Shown: positions 8,479 through 17,285, counted from the first letter of the stretch. The stretch is 64,000 nucleotides of DNA from Amycolatopsis vancoresmycina (GCF_000716785.1 NZ_JNYY01000005.1:186001-250000); one strand, 5' to 3'. The notes: generated by a model from the sequence alone, not told the origin. Translations and numbers: made by a program.

Positions 8479-9117
8479 TCAGTCCGGGTCGAGGTCACCG
8501 GACGTGATCGGCCGCCCGGGCAGCGCCGAACCCGGCCGCGCGCTGAGGCCATCGATCATGATGCCGACGCACCGGCGCGCCGCCATCTCGGCGACCTCCG
8601 GCGACTTCGCGCGCATCTGGCGCAGCAGCGTCGCGAACAGGATCGCGATGTCGCCCGCACCGACGTCGTCGCGGAGCTTGCCTTCGGCCTTGGCGCCGTC
8701 GACGAAGCCGTCGAGCACCGACAGGATCTCGTCGCGCAGCCGCCGGACCTCCGGGTCGCTCTTGAGGATCACCAGCGCCCGGTGCGACACCATCGCCAGC
8801 TGCACGCTCAGCTGCAGCTCCACCGACTGCCGCAGCAGCCGCTCGAGCGCGCGCCACGACGACGTCTCCTCCTCGGCGATCACGCGCGCGTCGATCAGCA
8901 CCCGCTCGAAGTTGTCCATCGCGACGGCCCGGACCAGCGCGTCGCGGTCCGGGAACCGGCGGTAGAGCGTGCCGACGCCGACGCCGGCCGCGCGGGCGAT
9001 CTCCTCCATCGGCACCTCGGGACCGGACATGGCGAAGATGTTCTTCGCCGCGGCGAGGATCTGGTCGCGGTTGCGCCGCGCGTCCGCCCGCAGGGTGGTC
9101 TCGGGGTCTGCCGTCAT
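8479..9117 (-). CDS. TetR-family repressor, divergent from P450 operon
   Basis: This 212-aa regulator has the TetR helix-turn-helix at about residues 14-60 (DQILAAAKNIFA; PMEEIARAAGVGVGTLYRRFPDRDALVRAV). The C-terminal helical domain suits ligand binding. The ATG at 9117 follows GGAAGGCG. It is transcribed away from the P450-P450-ferredoxin operon across a 180-bp gap, the usual arrangement for a local repressor. The ligand is unknown, possibly a P450 substrate. Confidence 0.92.
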   Translation of the reverse strand: MTADPETTLRADARRNRDQILAAAKNIFAMSGPEVPMEEIARAAGVGVGTLYRRFPDRDALVRAVAMDNFERVLIDARVIAEEETSSWRALERLLRQSVELQLSVQLAMVSHRALVILKSDPEVRRLRDEILSVLDGFVDGAKAEGKLRDDVGAGDIAILFATLLRQMRAKSPEVAEMAARRCVGIMIDGLSARPGSALPGRPITSGDLDPD

Positions 9118-9296
9118 GCCGTTCGCCTTCCGCTGAATCGCGCGGGGTGATTCTCGCATGGCCACGAGGCCACGCACTGCCTCCTCAACCGGGTAGCGAG
9201 CACCTAGTGGACGACTTCCTTCCGCTTCGGTACCTTGGACCAGAGAACCGGAATGTAATCCTCCGCATACTTTCCGTCCGATTTAGGGGGTCCGAA

Positions 9297-10520
9297 ATGA
9301 CTGAATTGGCCGAGCCCGCCACGCGGGACGAGACCTTCCCGCTGACCCGCACCTGCCCGTTCGCCCCGCCGCCGGCCTACGAGGAACTGCGCGACGCCGG
9401 ACCGGTCCAGCGCGTCCGGCTGCAGTCGGGCCAGGAGGCGTGGGCGGTGACGCGGCTCGAGGACGTCCGGCAGATGCTGACCGACCCGCGGTTCAGCTCC
9501 GACCGCTTCAACCCCGGTTTCCCGGTCCTCTTCAGGTCGGGGCGGCCGCAGCGGCGCAGCAACTTCACGCCGTCGCTGATCAACATGGACCCCCCGGAGC
9601 ACGGCGCGGCCCGGCGCGAGGTCGTCGGCGAGTTCACCGTCAAGCGGATGAAGGCCCTGCAGCCGCGGATCCAGCAGATCGTCGACGAGCACATCGACGC
9701 GATCCTGGCCGGCCCGAAGCCCGCCGACCTGGTGTCGGCGCTGTCGCTGCCGGTGCCGTCGCTGGTGATCTGCGAGCTGCTCGGCGTCCCCTACGCCGAC
9801 CACGACTTCTTCCAGGTGCGCAGCTCGACGCTGCTCAACCGGGAGGCCGACCCGGAGACCCGGACGCAGGCCGTCGACGAGCTGCAGGAGTACCTCGATC
9901 GGCTGGTGAGCACCAAGGAAGCCGACCCGACCGACGACCTGCTCGGCCGCCAGATCCTCAAGCAGCGCGAAGAGCACGGCGAGGTCGCGCACGACGAGCT
10001 CGTCTCGATGGCGTTCCTGCTGCTCATCGCCGGGCACGAGACGACGGCGAACATGATCTCGCTCGGCACCGTCGCGCTGCTGGAGAACCCGGACCAGCTC
10101 GCGATCATCAAGAACGACCCCGGCAAGACCCTCGACGCCGTCGAGGAGCTGCTGCGGTACTTCACCATTGCCGAGTTCGCGACCTCGCGCGTCGCCACCG
10201 AGGACGTCGAGATCGGCGGCCAGCTGATCCGCGAAGGCGAGGGCGTGCTGGGGCTGAGCTACTCCGGCAACCGCGACGAAGCCGCGTTCGAGAACGCCGA
10301 CGAGCTCGACCTCGAGCGCGGCGCGCGCCACCACGTCGCCTTCGGCTTCGGCCCGCACCAGTGCCTCGGCCAGAACCTGGCCCGGATGGAGCTGCAGATC
10401 GTCTTCGACACGCTGTTCCGCCGCATCCCGGAGCTCAAGCTGGCCGCGCCGGTGGACCAGCTGCCGTTCAAGCACGATTCGTCGATCTTCGGCCTCTACT
10501 GCCTGCCCGTGACCTGGTGA
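9297..10520 (+). CDS. Cytochrome P450 (first of tandem pair)
   Basis: This 407-aa soluble bacterial P450 is complete. The I-helix oxygen-activation motif is AGHETT (245-250), the ExxR is ELLR (284-287) and the heme loop is FGFGPHQCLGQ with ligand C356. The start TRTCPFAPPPAYEEL and the heme loop resemble CYP105-type enzymes. AGGGGG precedes the ATG with good spacing. It is followed 11 bases later by a near-duplicate P450 and then a ferredoxin. The substrate is unknown; the family usually oxidises drugs, fatty acids or secondary metabolites. Confidence 0.95.
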   Translation: MTELAEPATRDETFPLTRTCPFAPPPAYEELRDAGPVQRVRLQSGQEAWAVTRLEDVRQMLTDPRFSSDRFNPGFPVLFRSGRPQRRSNFTPSLINMDPPEHGAARREVVGEFTVKRMKALQPRIQQIVDEHIDAILAGPKPADLVSALSLPVPSLVICELLGVPYADHDFFQVRSSTLLNREADPETRTQAVDELQEYLDRLVSTKEADPTDDLLGRQILKQREEHGEVAHDELVSMAFLLLIAGHETTANMISLGTVALLENPDQLAIIKNDPGKTLDAVEELLRYFTIAEFATSRVATEDVEIGGQLIREGEGVLGLSYSGNRDEAAFENADELDLERGARHHVAFGFGPHQCLGQNLARMELQIVFDTLFRRIPELKLAAPVDQLPFKHDSSIFGLYCLPVTW

Positions 10521-10531
10521 AGGGGGACGCC

Positions 10532-11725
10532 ATGACCGCCGTGCACGAGTTCCCGATGACGCGGACCTGCCCGTTCGCGCCGCCGCCGGCGTACGAGGAG
10601 ATCCGCGAGGGCGAGCCCGTCTCGCGGATCCGGCTGCCCGACGGTGGCCACGCCTGGGTGGTCACCCGGCACGAGGACGTCCGGACCGTGCTGAACGACC
10701 GGCGGTTCAGCGCCGACCGGCAGCACCCGGACTTCCCGCAGCTGGTCAAGGGCGGGTTCCGGCGCCAAGGCGACGAGCGCACGATGATCACCATGGACGC
10801 GCCCGAGCACGGCCCGGCCCGCAAGGCCGTGCTCGGCGAGTTCACCGTGCGCCGGATGGAGGCGCTGCGGCCGCGGATCCAGGAGATCGTCGACGCGCGG
10901 ATCGACGCGCTGCTGGCCGGCCCGAAGCCCGGTGACCTGGTCGAAGCGCTGTCGCTGCCGGTGCCGTCGCTGGTCATCTGCGAGATGCTGGGCGTCCCGT
11001 ACGCCGATCACGACTTCTTCCAGACCCACACGGCGAAGCTGATCAAGCGCTCGACGTCGGCGGAAGACCGGCGGACGGCGTTCGACACCATCCGCGGGTA
11101 CATGGCGGACCTCATCGCGACGAAGGAGGACAACCCGCCGGACGACCTGCTCGGCCGGCAGATCGTCAAGCTCCGTGAAGCGGGCACCTACCGGCGGGAG
11201 CAGCTGGCCGCGACCGGGTTCCTGCTGCTGGTCGCGGGGCACGAGACGACGGCGAACATGATCTCGCTGTCCACCGTGGCCTTCTTGCGCAACCCGGAGC
11301 AGCTCGCGGTGATCAAGGCCGATCCGGGCAAGACGCTCGACGCCGTCGAGGAGATGCTGCGCTACTGGACGATCGTCGACGCGGCCACGGCACGCCTGTG
11401 CGTCGAGGACATCGAGGTCGGCGGGCAGCTGATCCGCGCCGGCGACGGTGTCCTGGCGCTGGGGTACTCGGCGAACCGCGACCCGCGCGCGTTCGACGAC
11501 CCGGACACCCTCGACATCGAGCGCGGCGCACGCCACCACGTGGCGTTCGGCTTCGGGCCCCACCAGTGCCTCGGCCAGAACCTGGCCCGGATGGAACTGC
11601 AGATCGTCTTCGACACGCTGTTCCGCCGCGTGCCCTCGCTGGCACTGGGCGCTCCGGTGGACGAACTGCCGTTCAAGGACGACGCGAACATCTACGGCCT
11701 GTACCGGCTGCCGGTGACCTGGTAG
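10532..11725 (+). CDS. Cytochrome P450 (second of tandem pair)
   Basis: This 397-aa P450 has AGHETTANM in the I-helix, EMLR as ExxR and the same heme loop FGFGPHQCLGQNLARMEL as the preceding gene. Long identical blocks are shared (for example LSLPVPSLVICE and GVPYADHDFF), so the two arose by tandem duplication. Differences concentrate in the B-C, F-G and substrate-recognition areas, which suggests different substrates. A GGGGG ribosome site overlaps the previous stop region. The ferredoxin follows 37 bases later and should supply electrons to both. Confidence 0.95.
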   Translation: MTAVHEFPMTRTCPFAPPPAYEEIREGEPVSRIRLPDGGHAWVVTRHEDVRTVLNDRRFSADRQHPDFPQLVKGGFRRQGDERTMITMDAPEHGPARKAVLGEFTVRRMEALRPRIQEIVDARIDALLAGPKPGDLVEALSLPVPSLVICEMLGVPYADHDFFQTHTAKLIKRSTSAEDRRTAFDTIRGYMADLIATKEDNPPDDLLGRQIVKLREAGTYRREQLAATGFLLLVAGHETTANMISLSTVAFLRNPEQLAVIKADPGKTLDAVEEMLRYWTIVDAATARLCVEDIEVGGQLIRAGDGVLALGYSANRDPRAFDDPDTLDIERGARHHVAFGFGPHQCLGQNLARMELQIVFDTLFRRVPSLALGAPVDELPFKDDANIYGLYRLPVTW

Positions 11726-11762
11726 AGACGAACTGCCACCCCACCACAGGGAGAGAAGGACC

Positions 11763-11957
11763 ATGAAGATCATCGCGGACACCGGCAAGTGCGTCGGCGC
11801 CGGTCAGTGCGTGCTCACCGAGCCCATCCTGTTCGACCAGAGCGAGGACGACGGCACGGTCATCGTGCTCGACGACCAGCCGGAAGGCGACCTGGTCGAA
11901 AAGGCCCGCGAAGCGGTGCACGTGTGCCCCAGCCAGGCCCTTTCCCTCCAGGAGTAG
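11763..11957 (+). CDS. Ferredoxin, single iron-sulfur cluster
   Basis: This 64-aa protein is of the short P450-associated type: CVGAGQC (C11-C17) near the N-terminus and CPSQAL near the C-terminus. The missing cysteine in the CxxxxxC motif, where Gly/Ala replaces it, is characteristic of [3Fe-4S] ferredoxins. It passes electrons to the two P450s upstream. No ferredoxin reductase is present nearby. GGGAGAAGGA precedes the ATG. A palindromic element begins 13 bases after the stop. Confidence 0.93.
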   Translation: MKIIADTGKCVGAGQCVLTEPILFDQSEDDGTVIVLDDQPEGDLVEKAREAVHVCPSQALSLQE

Positions 11958-11970
11958 CCCTACCGCAGCC

Positions 11971-12016
11971 GTCGTGAGTGGTAAGGCGAGTTCTAACTCG
12001 CCTTACCACTCACGAC
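11971..12016. repeat. 46-bp palindromic element, copy 1
   Basis: This is a perfect inverted repeat with 22-base arms and a 2-base centre (CT). The outer arm begins GTCGTGAGTGG and the inner arm is TAAGGCGAGTT. It is identical to copy 2 at 13098 and shares its outer arms with elements at 18368 and 40816. Here it follows the ferredoxin stop and could act as a bidirectional terminator. Confidence 0.9.
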
Positions 12017-12018
12017 AC

Positions 12019-12046
12019 TTATCCACATCGGTCCTGGTTGTCCACA
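12019..12046. promoter_or_regulatory. Two DnaA-box-like nonamers
   Basis: TTATCCACA (12019-12027) and TTGTCCACA (12038-12046) are both consensus-class DnaA boxes, in the same orientation and 19 bases apart, upstream of the AbiEi-like gene. A functional role is not shown; two boxes alone do not make an origin. Confidence 0.4.
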
Positions 12047-12096
12047 GATTTGCGGTGCGCTCTCCGTTGGGTGTCTGAAGGCGCCATCGTCGGGTC

Positions 12097-13104
12097 ATGC
12101 CTCTGCACACACGCTGGTCGGCCGACCGGTTACCGGACAGCGCCCGCCCCAGCTGGGAACCGCTGCTCGACGCCCAGCACGGCGTCATCAGCGGCGAACA
12201 GCTCCGCTCGTACGGCCACACCAAAGGGGACATCGCGGCCAACATCGGGGCCGGCCGTTGGCAACGCGTGCTCCCGAGGGTCTACGCGACATTCACCGGC
12301 GAGTTGCCTCGCCCGGCCCGCCTGCTCGCGGCCTTGCTCTACGGCGGCGCGAACGCCGTCCTCAGTCACCACACCGCGGCGGAGGAATGGGGACTGATAC
12401 CCGAGGCGGATCGGCCGGTGGAGATCACCGTGCCGTACACCAGCTCTGCGATCTCGCAGCGCCCCTTCGTTATCGTCCATCGCTCTCGCGCTCTGCGGTA
12501 CACGACGCTGGCGACCAGCCCGGCACGTACCCGCGGACCCGACACGATTCTCGATCTGGCGGTTTCGCAGCCGACCGCTCGGGAGGCGACGTTGCTCGTC
12601 GTCGACCTGGTGAGCCGGAGCCCGATCCCCGTCAGCGATGTTCAGGATTGCCTGCTGCTGCGGCCGTCGTATCGCTATCGCGCTGCCATCCGCCGTGGGC
12701 TGGCTCTCGTCGCTGACGGGCTGATGTCCGCGCTCGAAGTCGAATATCTCGAGAACGTCGAAGACCGGCACGGGTTACCTCGCGGAGATCGGCAGACGCC
12801 GTTCATCGTCGACGGGAAAACCCTGTGGGAAGACGTCACCTATGACGTCCACCGTGCCGCGGTCACGATCCGGCTCGATGGTCGAGCCACGCACACCACC
12901 GGCGGCGTCGCGTTCCGAGACCGTCGCAGGGACAACGCCGCCGAGCTCGCCGGCCGAGCGCGGCTCGTCTATGGCTGGCGAGACGTTCACACAGCCCCGT
13001 GCGCAGTGGCGGAAGAGGTGCGCACGGTCCTTCTGCGCGAAGGCTGGTCCCCCGAGGGCAGCCGCACATCGACATGCCGACATTGCCAGCCATCGCGGTC
13101 GTGA
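12097..13104 (+). CDS. AbiEi/DUF559-type antitoxin-like protein, solitary
   Basis: This 335-aa protein has an N-terminal winged-helix, AbiEi-antitoxin-like region (about 28-75: GVISGEQLRSYGHTKGDIAA, then RWQRVLPRVYATFTG). The C-terminal region (about 215-320) resembles the Vsr/DUF559 endonuclease-like fold common in actinobacterial members: LEVEYLENVEDRHGLP, LWEDVTYD, RLDGRATH, RDRRRDNAAEL. The usual ELDG acid is Arg (IRLDG), so nuclease activity is doubtful. No AbiEii nucleotidyltransferase toxin is adjacent. Its stop codon lies inside palindrome copy 2, and copy 1 lies upstream. Confidence 0.75.
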   Translation: MPLHTRWSADRLPDSARPSWEPLLDAQHGVISGEQLRSYGHTKGDIAANIGAGRWQRVLPRVYATFTGELPRPARLLAALLYGGANAVLSHHTAAEEWGLIPEADRPVEITVPYTSSAISQRPFVIVHRSRALRYTTLATSPARTRGPDTILDLAVSQPTAREATLLVVDLVSRSPIPVSDVQDCLLLRPSYRYRAAIRRGLALVADGLMSALEVEYLENVEDRHGLPRGDRQTPFIVDGKTLWEDVTYDVHRAAVTIRLDGRATHTTGGVAFRDRRRDNAAELAGRARLVYGWRDVHTAPCAVAEEVRTVLLREGWSPEGSRTSTCRHCQPSRS

Positions 13105-13143
13105 GTGGTAAGGCGAGTTCTAACTCGCCTTACCACTCACGAC
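13098..13143. repeat. 46-bp palindromic element, copy 2
   Basis: The sequence is identical to copy 1 (11971-12016). The TGA of the AbiEi-like gene is the TGA within the element's GTCGTGAGTGG arm. It sits between this gene and the convergent ABC permease operon, a position suited to a bidirectional terminator. Confidence 0.9.
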
Positions 13144-13173
13144 AACCCAGCCACCTACCCAAGCCGGAGGTGC

Positions 13174-14007
13174 TTACTTGACCGCGCCCATGGAGAGGCC
13201 GCGGACCAGGTGGTTCTGCGCGATCCAGCCCACGATCATCACCGGCAGCGACGCCAGCAGCGCGGCCGCCGACAGCTGGGCCCAGTACAACCCCTCACTG
13301 GTGATGAACCCGACCAGGAACACCGGCACCGTCCCGGCCCGCGCCGCGGTCAGGTTGACCGCGTAGAAGAACTCCGTCCACGAGAAGATCACGCAGATCA
13401 GCGCCGTCGCCGCGATCCCCGGCGCGACCACCGGCATGATGATCTTCCGCAGCAGCGTCGGCAGGTTCGCCCCGTCGATCCGGCCCGCCTCGATCATCTC
13501 GTGCGGCACCTCGAGGAAGAACGACCGCATCATCCAGATGGCCAGCGGCAGGTTCATCGACGTGTACAGGATGACCAGCGCCCACACCGTGTCGAGCAGC
13601 TCGGTGTTCTGCGAGATCACGTACAGCGGGATGATCGCCGCCACGATCGGCAGCATCTTCGTCGACAGGAAGAACCCGAGCGCGTTCGACGTGCCCTTCA
13701 CCGGCGCCAGCGACAGCGCGTACGCCGCCGGGACGCCGAAGAGCAGCACCAAGGCCGTCGACAGGATGGTCACGAACGCCGAGTTCGACAGGTACGGCAG
13801 GAAGCCGCCGCTCAGGACGTTGCCGAGCTGCTCGAACGTCGGGGTGAAGAACAGCTTCGGCGGGTCCGTGTAGGCGTCCGCCTCCTGCTTGAACGCCGTG
13901 AGGATCATCCACAGCAGCGGAAAGACGAACAGGATCGCGATCACCCAGGTCGCGACGGTCAGCGAACCCTTGCCGTAAGCCCGCTTGCGCGGGGCCACCG
14001 TGGTCAC
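13174..14007 (-). CDS. Carbohydrate ABC transporter permease (MalG-like)
   Basis: This 277-aa protein has six predicted membrane segments. The EAA loop EAGRIDGANLPTLLRKIIMP contacts the ATPase. The N-terminal VTTVAPRKRAYGKG precedes the first helix. The GTG start overlaps the upstream permease stop (GTGA). It is the last gene of the dehydrogenase-binding protein-permease-permease operon. No ATPase is encoded here, as in many actinomycete sugar importers that share an MsiK-type ATPase. Confidence 0.93.
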   Translation of the reverse strand: MTTVAPRKRAYGKGSLTVATWVIAILFVFPLLWMILTAFKQEADAYTDPPKLFFTPTFEQLGNVLSGGFLPYLSNSAFVTILSTALVLLFGVPAAYALSLAPVKGTSNALGFFLSTKMLPIVAAIIPLYVISQNTELLDTVWALVILYTSMNLPLAIWMMRSFFLEVPHEMIEAGRIDGANLPTLLRKIIMPVVAPGIAATALICVIFSWTEFFYAVNLTAARAGTVPVFLVGFITSEGLYWAQLSAAALLASLPVMIVGWIAQNHLVRGLSMGAVK

Positions 14008-14939
14008 TTGATCCCTCCGCTCACCGAGAAGGTCCGGAACATCAGGCGCAGCGCGAAGGTCGCGACGATCATCGTCAGGATCACCACGATCACACCCATC
14101 GCCGACGACTGGCCGACGTCGAAGCCCTCGAACGCGCGCTGGTAGATGTAGTACGGCAGGTTCGTGCTGGCCGTGCCCGGCCCGCCCTGGGTCATCAGGA
14201 AGATCGCGTCGAAGCTGTTCACGATGTAGATCGCGCCCAGCAGCGTCGCCAGCTGCAGGAACCGGGACAGGTGCGGCAGCGTGATGGAGACGAACGTCCG
14301 CCAGCGGCTCGCACCGTCCACATTGGCCGCTTCGAGCACGTCCTTGGCCTGGCTCTGCAGGCCCGCGAGGATCAGCAGCATCATGAACGGCGTCCACTGC
14401 CACACGATCTGGGCCATCACCGACGCCAGCGGGAACTCCGAAAGCCAGTCGACGTCGGTGCCGAAGACGAAGTGCAGCAGCCCGTAGGTCGGGTCGAACA
14501 TCGTCGTCTTCCACAGCAGCGCGCCGGCCGCCGGCAGGATCAGGAACGGCGTGATCAGCAGCGTCCGGACGATGCCGCGGCCGAGGAACTTGCGGTCCAG
14601 CAGGATCGCCAGGCCGAGTCCGAGCAGCAGCGCGACGAACACGCACACCACGGTCAGCACCACGGTGTTGAGCAGCGCGACCAGGAACGTCGTGTCGCTG
14701 AAGACGTCGATGTAGTTGTCCAGGCCGACGAAGTGCCGCGAGCCGGGCCGGACCAGGTTCCACGACTGGAACGAGTAGAACACGGTGAGCAGGAACGGCA
14801 GCTGCGTCACCGCGATGACGAAGATCAGCGCGGGCAGCAGCGGCAGCCGGCGCCGGGCCGCGGTGCTCAGGCCGCGTTTCGCTTCGACCTGCGCCTTCGT
14901 CTGAGAAGTGGGGGTGGATACGGAAAGCGTGGACATCAC
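14004..14939 (-). CDS. Carbohydrate ABC transporter permease (MalF-like)
   Basis: This 311-aa protein has a hydrophilic N-terminus of about 30 residues, six membrane segments and the EAA motif EAANVDGASRWRTFVSITLP. Start GTG 14939 (or ATG 14936) overlaps the binding-protein stop. It forms the transmembrane channel with the next gene. The order and overlaps show a single operon controlled from the SorC/dehydrogenase promoter. Confidence 0.93.
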   Translation of the reverse strand: MMSTLSVSTPTSQTKAQVEAKRGLSTAARRRLPLLPALIFVIAVTQLPFLLTVFYSFQSWNLVRPGSRHFVGLDNYIDVFSDTTFLVALLNTVVLTVVCVFVALLLGLGLAILLDRKFLGRGIVRTLLITPFLILPAAGALLWKTTMFDPTYGLLHFVFGTDVDWLSEFPLASVMAQIVWQWTPFMMLLILAGLQSQAKDVLEAANVDGASRWRTFVSITLPHLSRFLQLATLLGAIYIVNSFDAIFLMTQGGPGTASTNLPYYIYQRAFEGFDVGQSSAMGVIVVILTMIVATFALRLMFRTFSVSGGIK

Positions 14940-16270
14940 TGCACCGCCTTGTACGAGTCACCCACGGTTTGCGCGTAGTCCTGGGACTGCTTCAGCGCGT
15001 CTTCGACCGATTCGCGGCCGGCGATCGCGGCCGACAGCTGCTGGCTCACCCGGGTGCCCAGGTCCTGGAACTCGGGGATGCCGACGAACTGGATGCCGGG
15101 GTAGGGCACCGGGTTCGCCATCACCTTCTGCTGGTTGGCGTCCGCGATGCCGTCGAGCGTCGGCTTCGCGTAGGCCTTCGCCGCGTCGGCGTACTCCGGG
15201 ATCGCGTACGTCGACTGGCGGACGCCCGGCGGAACGCGGTTCCAGCCGTAGGTGTGGCCGACCTTCTGCACGTACGCCTTGTCGGTCATCCAGGCCATGA
15301 ACTTCCAGGCCGCGTCCTTGTCCTTGGCGACCTTCGGGATGCCGAGCGCCCAGGTGTAGAGCCAGCCGCTGGCCTGCGTCTTGACGACCGGCGCGGGCGC
15401 GTACCCGGACTTGCCGACGATCTTGCTGCTCGACGGGTCCTCGTTGGTGCCCGCCATGACCGTCGCGTCGTACCACATCGCCGCGTTGCCCTGCGTGTAC
15501 CGCGTGCCGCACTCGGAGAACCCGGCGCTGGAGGCGCCGACTTCGCCGTGCTCGCGGATGAGGTTGACGTAGAAGTTCGCGGCCTGCGTGAACTCTGGCG
15601 AGGTCAGCTTGGCGTTCCAGTCCTTGTCGAACCACTGGGCGCCGAAGGTGTTCGCCACGGTGGTGAACGGCGCGAGGCTCTCGCCCCAGCCGGGCTTGCC
15701 GCGCAGGCAGATGCCGCTGACGCCGGCGGCCTTGTCATCGAGCTTCGCGGCGAAGTCGGCGATCTGCTGCCAGGTCGGCTTGGCCGGCATGGTGATCCCG
15801 GCCTTCCCGAAGAGGTCCTTGCGGTAGGCCAGGAACGACGACTCGCCGTAGAACGGCACCGCGTACATCTGGTTCTGGTACGACAGCGACGTCTTGATGC
15901 TGGGGATGAAGTCGGCTTCGTCGTAGCCCGGGGTGGCGGTCATGTGCGGTTCGAGGTTCTCGAGCCAGCCGTTGGCCGCCCACTGCGGGGCCTCGTAGTT
16001 GCTGATCATGACGACGTCGAACTCGCCGCCTTCGGTGGCGGTGGACGCGGTGATCTTCGCGCGGGCCTGGTTTTCCGGCAGGGACACGAACTTGAGGTTG
16101 ATGCCGGTGGCCTTCTCGAACTCCGGCGCGAGCGAAATCGCGTCCTTCATCTGCGGGTTGGACACGATCGCGATGACGAGCGTGCTGCCGCCGGTGCCGA
16201 TCGAACCGGCGCCCGCGCAGCCCGTGACCAGCAGCGACGTCGCCGCGAGGAGGGTGAAGAGCTTACGCAC
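14936..16270 (-). CDS. Sugar ABC transporter solute-binding lipoprotein
   Basis: This 444-aa family 1 extracellular binding protein has a lipobox LVTGC with Cys at residue 18. The two-lobed domain shows LAPEFEKATGINLKFVSLPE early, VPFYGESSFLAYRKDLF in the middle and WLYTWALGIPK late. GTG 16270 is favoured because GGAGG lies 5 bases upstream; it overlaps the dehydrogenase 3' end by 8 bases. Related proteins bind sugars or polyols. The neighbouring dehydrogenase of the polyol class suggests a sugar alcohol, which is an inference. Confidence 0.92.
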   Translation of the reverse strand: MRKLFTLLAATSLLVTGCAGAGSIGTGGSTLVIAIVSNPQMKDAISLAPEFEKATGINLKFVSLPENQARAKITASTATEGGEFDVVMISNYEAPQWAANGWLENLEPHMTATPGYDEADFIPSIKTSLSYQNQMYAVPFYGESSFLAYRKDLFGKAGITMPAKPTWQQIADFAAKLDDKAAGVSGICLRGKPGWGESLAPFTTVANTFGAQWFDKDWNAKLTSPEFTQAANFYVNLIREHGEVGASSAGFSECGTRYTQGNAAMWYDATVMAGTNEDPSSSKIVGKSGYAPAPVVKTQASGWLYTWALGIPKVAKDKDAAWKFMAWMTDKAYVQKVGHTYGWNRVPPGVRQSTYAIPEYADAAKAYAKPTLDGIADANQQKVMANPVPYPGIQFVGIPEFQDLGTRVSQQLSAAIAGRESVEDALKQSQDYAQTVGDSYKAVQ

Positions 16271-17267
16271 GGCCACCTCCGGGGAGGACCTGCACCTTGA
16301 GGCCCGCGCCGCTGCGCATCTTGGCCAGCGCCTCGGGGTACTGCTCCAGCGGCAGGGTGTCGGTGAGCAGCGCGCCGGTGTCGATCGCGCCGTTCGCGAC
16401 GAGGTCGAGGGCGGCGCCGAAGCTGTGCAGCACGGCCATCGAGCCGACGACGGTGATCTCGTCGTTGTAGATGCGGAACGGCGAAAGCGCGACGCGGGCT
16501 TCGGCCGGTGCGACGCCGAAGACGAGCAGCCGTCCGCCGCGCCGGATCGCGTCGAAGGCGGCTTCGATGGCGGGCGCGGCGCCGGTGCAGTCGACGGCGA
16601 CGTCGAACTTCTCGCCGTTCAGGTCGCTCACGTCTTTTGCCGTGCCGACGGCACCGAGGCTCTTCGCTCGGGGCAGCCGGGCTTCGTTGCGGTCGACCAC
16701 CGTGACCTGCGCGCCCGAGCGCTGCAACAGCTGCTGCATGATCAGGCCCATGGTCCCGGCGCCGACGACGAGGAAGCGCTCTCCGGCTTCGACGCCGACG
16801 CGGCGAACCCCGTGCACCGCACAGGAAACCGGCTCGACCAGCGCACCCTGCTCCCAGGTCATCGCGTCGGGCATGCGGTAGCAGGTGGACGACGGGACGG
16901 CGACGTATTCGGCGAAGGCGCCGTTGACGGTGTCGCCGGTGGCACCCCAGTTCGCGCAGAGGTTGCCGTGGCCGGCGCGGCACGGGCCGCAGTAGCCGCA
17001 GAACAGGGACGGGTCGACGGCCACCCGGTCGCCGACCTTCCACTCGCCCGGCACGTCCGCGCCGAGCTCGACGATCTCCCCGGCGAACTCGTGACCGGGG
17101 ACGATGGGGTACGGGGTGGGCGGGAAGTGCCCGTCCGCGATGTGCAGGTCGGTGCCGCAGATGCCGCACGCTCCGACCTTGACGACGACCTGACGTTCCC
17201 CGGGTTTCGGATCGGGCACCTCGCCGACCCTGATCTCACCGGGCCGGTCGACGATGGCGGCACGCAT
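16263..17267 (-). CDS. Zinc-dependent alcohol/polyol dehydrogenase
   Basis: This 334-aa medium-chain dehydrogenase has catalytic-zinc residues in GACGICGTDLH and GHEFAGEI, and structural-zinc cysteines in CGYCGPCRAGHGNLC. The Rossmann motif is VVGAGTMG. It resembles the sorbitol/threonine/xylitol dehydrogenase group. ATG 17267 follows GGAAGGGG. It is the first gene of the sugar-import operon and is divergent from the SorC regulator, so it probably oxidises the imported polyol or sugar. Confidence 0.92.
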   Translation of the reverse strand: MRAAIVDRPGEIRVGEVPDPKPGERQVVVKVGACGICGTDLHIADGHFPPTPYPIVPGHEFAGEIVELGADVPGEWKVGDRVAVDPSLFCGYCGPCRAGHGNLCANWGATGDTVNGAFAEYVAVPSSTCYRMPDAMTWEQGALVEPVSCAVHGVRRVGVEAGERFLVVGAGTMGLIMQQLLQRSGAQVTVVDRNEARLPRAKSLGAVGTAKDVSDLNGEKFDVAVDCTGAAPAIEAAFDAIRRGGRLLVFGVAPAEARVALSPFRIYNDEITVVGSMAVLHSFGAALDLVANGAIDTGALLTDTLPLEQYPEALAKMRSGAGLKVQVLPGGGRA

Positions 17268-17285
17268 GCCTTGCCCCTTCCTCGC

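Noticed and set aside
12019..12046. Chromosomal replication origin
   Set aside because: Only two DnaA boxes, no A/T-rich unwinding region, and no dnaA/dnaN nearby.
11971..13143. Insertion sequence or composite transposon bounded by the two palindromes
   Set aside because: No transposase and no visible target duplication. The same element occurs singly elsewhere, so terminators or repeats are more likely.
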